This document shows, in pieces, positions 40,604 through 42,354 of a stretch of 42,354 nt of DNA. Both the position numbers and the translations under genes were made by a program. Location of the stretch: contig CACPEI010000004.1 in NCBI GenBank assembly GCA_902632875.1, positions 1 through 42,354 on the forward strand. The letters run 5' to 3'. Origin of the DNA: an uncultured Pelagibacteraceae bacterium. Its GTDB lineage: Bacteria > Pseudomonadota > Alphaproteobacteria > Pelagibacterales > Pelagibacteraceae. The notes under the pieces are model-generated. The model was not told the origin of the DNA and did not search any database. It was given only the letters and a program-made list of their open reading frames with translations. Position 1 is the stretch's first letter; every line of letters begins with the position of its first letter.

Positions 40604-41528
40604 TATTTTCCCTCACTAATGTTACAAATATTTTTTCTAAATTACTCTGCTCAGTCTTTAAATCCCTCAATTTCAAACCAGAGTCTTTTATATCCTGTAA
40701 AAGATTAGTAATACCAGTTTGTTTTTCTTTGAGATCATAAGTGTAATCTAAAGACATTCTATTATTTCCAATTCCCAAATTATATTTCTTTAAAGAAGAT
40801 GGCACCTCATTAATTTCTTGTTGCAATTCTACAGTCAATGTTTTATTACCCATCTTTTTTAACAGCTCAGTCTTTTCCTCTACAATAATAATTTCACCTT
40901 GATTAATTACACCTACTCGATCAGCAATTGCTTCCGCTTCCTCAATATAGTGTGTGGTTAGAATTATAGTTACACCTGTTTCTCTTAAGGATTGAACTAC
41001 CTTCCACATTTCCTGTCTTAATTCAACATCTACTCCTGCTGTCGGTTCATCTAAAAATAAAATTTGAGGTTCATGCGATAATGCTTTTGCAATTAGAACC
41101 CTTCTTTTCATTCCACCAGATAATTGACGAAGTATTAAATCTTTTTTATCCCAAAGTGTTAATTGTCTTAAAACTTTTTCAATATGTTTTGGATCAGGTT
41201 TTTTTCCATATAAACCTCTTGAATATGAAACATTATTAAAAACTGTTTCAAATTGTTCAAGTGTAAGCTCTTGTGGAACTAATCCTATTCTTGATCTAGT
41301 TTCTTTATAATCTTGAATTATATCAAAATTCTCAACAGTAATTTTTCCAGAGGTTGGTTTTACAATACCACAAATTATACTTATTAAAGATGTTTTGCCA
41401 GCTCCGTTTGGGCCTAACATCGCAAAAATTTCTCCCTTATTAATTTCTAAATTGATATTACTTAAAGCTTTGAAACCATTATCATAAACTTTAGAAAGAT
41501 TTTTAATTTCGATTTGTTTTTCCGCCAT
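40593..41528 (-). CDS. ABC transporter ATP-binding protein (YadG/NodI-like)
   Basis: 311 aa. Walker A is MLGPNGAGKTSLISIICG (about 36-53), the ABC signature is RQLSGGMKRRVLIAKAL, Walker B is PQILFLDEPTAGVD, and the switch histidine is in ILTTHYIEEAEAIADR. A C-terminal domain of about 90 residues follows, as in drug- and glycan-export ATPases. It powers the adjacent YadH-like permease. Substrate unknown. Confidence 0.95.
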   Translation of the reverse strand: MAEKQIEIKNLSKVYDNGFKALSNINLEINKGEIFAMLGPNGAGKTSLISIICGIVKPTSGKITVENFDIIQDYKETRSRIGLVPQELTLEQFETVFNNVSYSRGLYGKKPDPKHIEKVLRQLTLWDKKDLILRQLSGGMKRRVLIAKALSHEPQILFLDEPTAGVDVELRQEMWKVVQSLRETGVTIILTTHYIEEAEAIADRVGVINQGEIIIVEEKTELLKKMGNKTLTVELQQEINEVPSSLKKYNLGIGNNRMSLDYTYDLKEKQTGITNLLQDIKDSGLKLRDLKTEQSNLEKIFVTLVRENNEN

Positions 41529-41572
41529 TATAAATGATATATAGTGATTAATTTAACTTATACAATCTTGTA

Positions 41573-42354
41573 TTATTTCAATTTTTTTATCTTTAAAACA
41601 ATTAGTGGGAAGAAAGTAGCCACTAGAAAAGATAAAAATAATAATGATTGATTAATAAAAGTTGGAAATAACTCCTTTGATAAAATAATACCAACTAACA
41701 AACTTTTAGAAAAATCAGGAGTTGGAAACAATAAAAAACCACAAATAAGTCCAATGACTATAGAAAAATAGGCTATTTTTTCATTAATTCTTTTATCAAA
41801 AAAACTATAAAAAATTGTAACAACAAAAGCACAACAAAATAGATCTGCTAACAAGAAAAGATACAAAATATCAAAACCCTTTGAGGCGATAATAAAAGAG
41901 ATTAAAGATAGCATCAAAATTAGGTATTTTGAAAATTTAAAGTAGTCTATTTTCATTTTTTTATTAAATTTAAATGCTGCTTTACCATCAACAACTATCA
42001 AGCTTGAAATTGCATTGATTAAAGTATCAACTGTTGAAATTGTTAAGGTTAGTCCAAGTGTTAAAACTATCAAAGATAATAAAATTGAGTTTTCTTTAAG
42101 TAAGAGTGAGAAAAAACCAAGGTCAGGTCTTATATTTGGATCAATAGAAAAAGCCACCATTCCAATAAAACCCATAAAAAAAACTATTGGAATAATTATA
42201 AAAAAAGAAATAATTAAACTTTTTTTTAATGTAATGAAATTTTTAGCAGCATAAACCCTTTGCCAATTACCTTGATGAAATAAATTTGTAGCAGCTACTG
42301 CAATAAAAAAAGTTAAACCAGCTGTATAACCTGGAATATAAGATGCGCTTATTA
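41573..42354 (-). CDS. Sodium:solute symporter family protein (partial, runs off the window)
   Basis: The frame is open from the TAA at 41573 to the right edge, so the N-terminal part is missing. The visible 260 residues begin near ISASYIPGYTAGLTFFIAVAATNLFHQGNWQRVYAAKN, the QG-x-WQR-x-x-A signature of SSS transporters. They continue with LGLTLTISTVDTLINAISSLIVVD and several more helices. An internal Met at 42175 is not the true start because family similarity extends upstream of it. The solute cannot be told from this part. Confidence 0.85.
   Translation of the reverse strand, partial: ISASYIPGYTAGLTFFIAVAATNLFHQGNWQRVYAAKNFITLKKSLIISFFIIIPIVFFMGFIGMVAFSIDPNIRPDLGFFSLLLKENSILLSLIVLTLGLTLTISTVDTLINAISSLIVVDGKAAFKFNKKMKIDYFKFSKYLILMLSLISFIIASKGFDILYLFLLADLFCCAFVVTIFYSFFDKRINEKIAYFSIVIGLICGFLLFPTPDFSKSLLVGIILSKELFPTFINQSLLFLSFLVATFFPLIVLKIKKLK

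Overview
The window looks like a chromosome segment of a marine SAR11-type alphaproteobacterium (Pelagibacterales). This is inferred from very AT-rich DNA, tiny or overlapping intergenic gaps, short cheap proteins, no mobile elements, and a gene set (aprABM, xsc, suyAB, amtB, aceA, many one-helix microproteins) typical of streamlined ocean heterotrophs. No intergenic stretch reaches 300 bases. I recognised no rRNA, tRNA, CRISPR array or insertion sequence.

Layout. Bases 1-2000 hold a fumarylacetoacetase-fold hydratase coupled to a peptidase-M24 protein with a degenerate metal site. Bases 2007-5490 hold an SGNH esterase-like protein facing a compact carbamoyltransferase / DUF5989 / SxtJ-like cassette, which matches the accessory trio of O-carbamoylation loci such as saxitoxin sxtI-sxtK-sxtJ. 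Bases 5714-16368 form a sulfonate and sulfite island: an FAD amine oxidoreductase and sulfoacetaldehyde acetyltransferase (Xsc) on the minus strand, divergent sulfolactate sulfo-lyase SuyAB plus a YeiH-type exporter on the plus strand, then a TauE-type exporter, a 44-aa membrane peptide, an unknown 134-aa protein and the reverse-type APS reductase AprA-AprB-AprM. In this scheme Xsc and SuyAB release sulfite while giving acetyl phosphate and pyruvate. The sulfite is either exported or oxidised with AMP to APS, sending electrons to the membrane through AprM.

Bases 16469-21706 are a minus-strand run: HIT hydrolase, p-aminobenzoate genes (pabC, pabA, pabB), an MFS transporter and a MetC-type PLP enzyme. 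Bases 21780-30015 are mixed housekeeping: a 27-aa polybasic peptide, mnmA, a DUF3553 protein, a CysQ-like phosphatase, a tethered sugar dehydrogenase beta-propeller, an FkbM methyltransferase, recX, an ABA4-like membrane protein, a DsbA-fold isomerase, a rhodanese and a GT9 glycosyltransferase. A shared terminator separates this from amtB and hup (minus). Bases 32008-36469 carry rseP, a glutamine amidotransferase, an iron alcohol dehydrogenase, a TPR protein, a GNAT-like protein and a 54-aa membrane peptide.

Bases 36477-39775 are a likely glyoxylate-shunt control module: a RamB/ScfR-type regulator with two copies of its DNA-binding domain, an array of TTGTAAA repeats, a 53-aa unknown protein and isocitrate lyase. 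The right edge has a YadGH-type ABC exporter and a truncated sodium:solute symporter.

The parts most worth following up are the repeat array with its double-HTH regulator, the sxtIJK-like cassette in SAR11, a duplicated promoter element that suggests leaderless mRNAs, the uncharacterised small proteins next to aprA, and the polybasic 27-mer.
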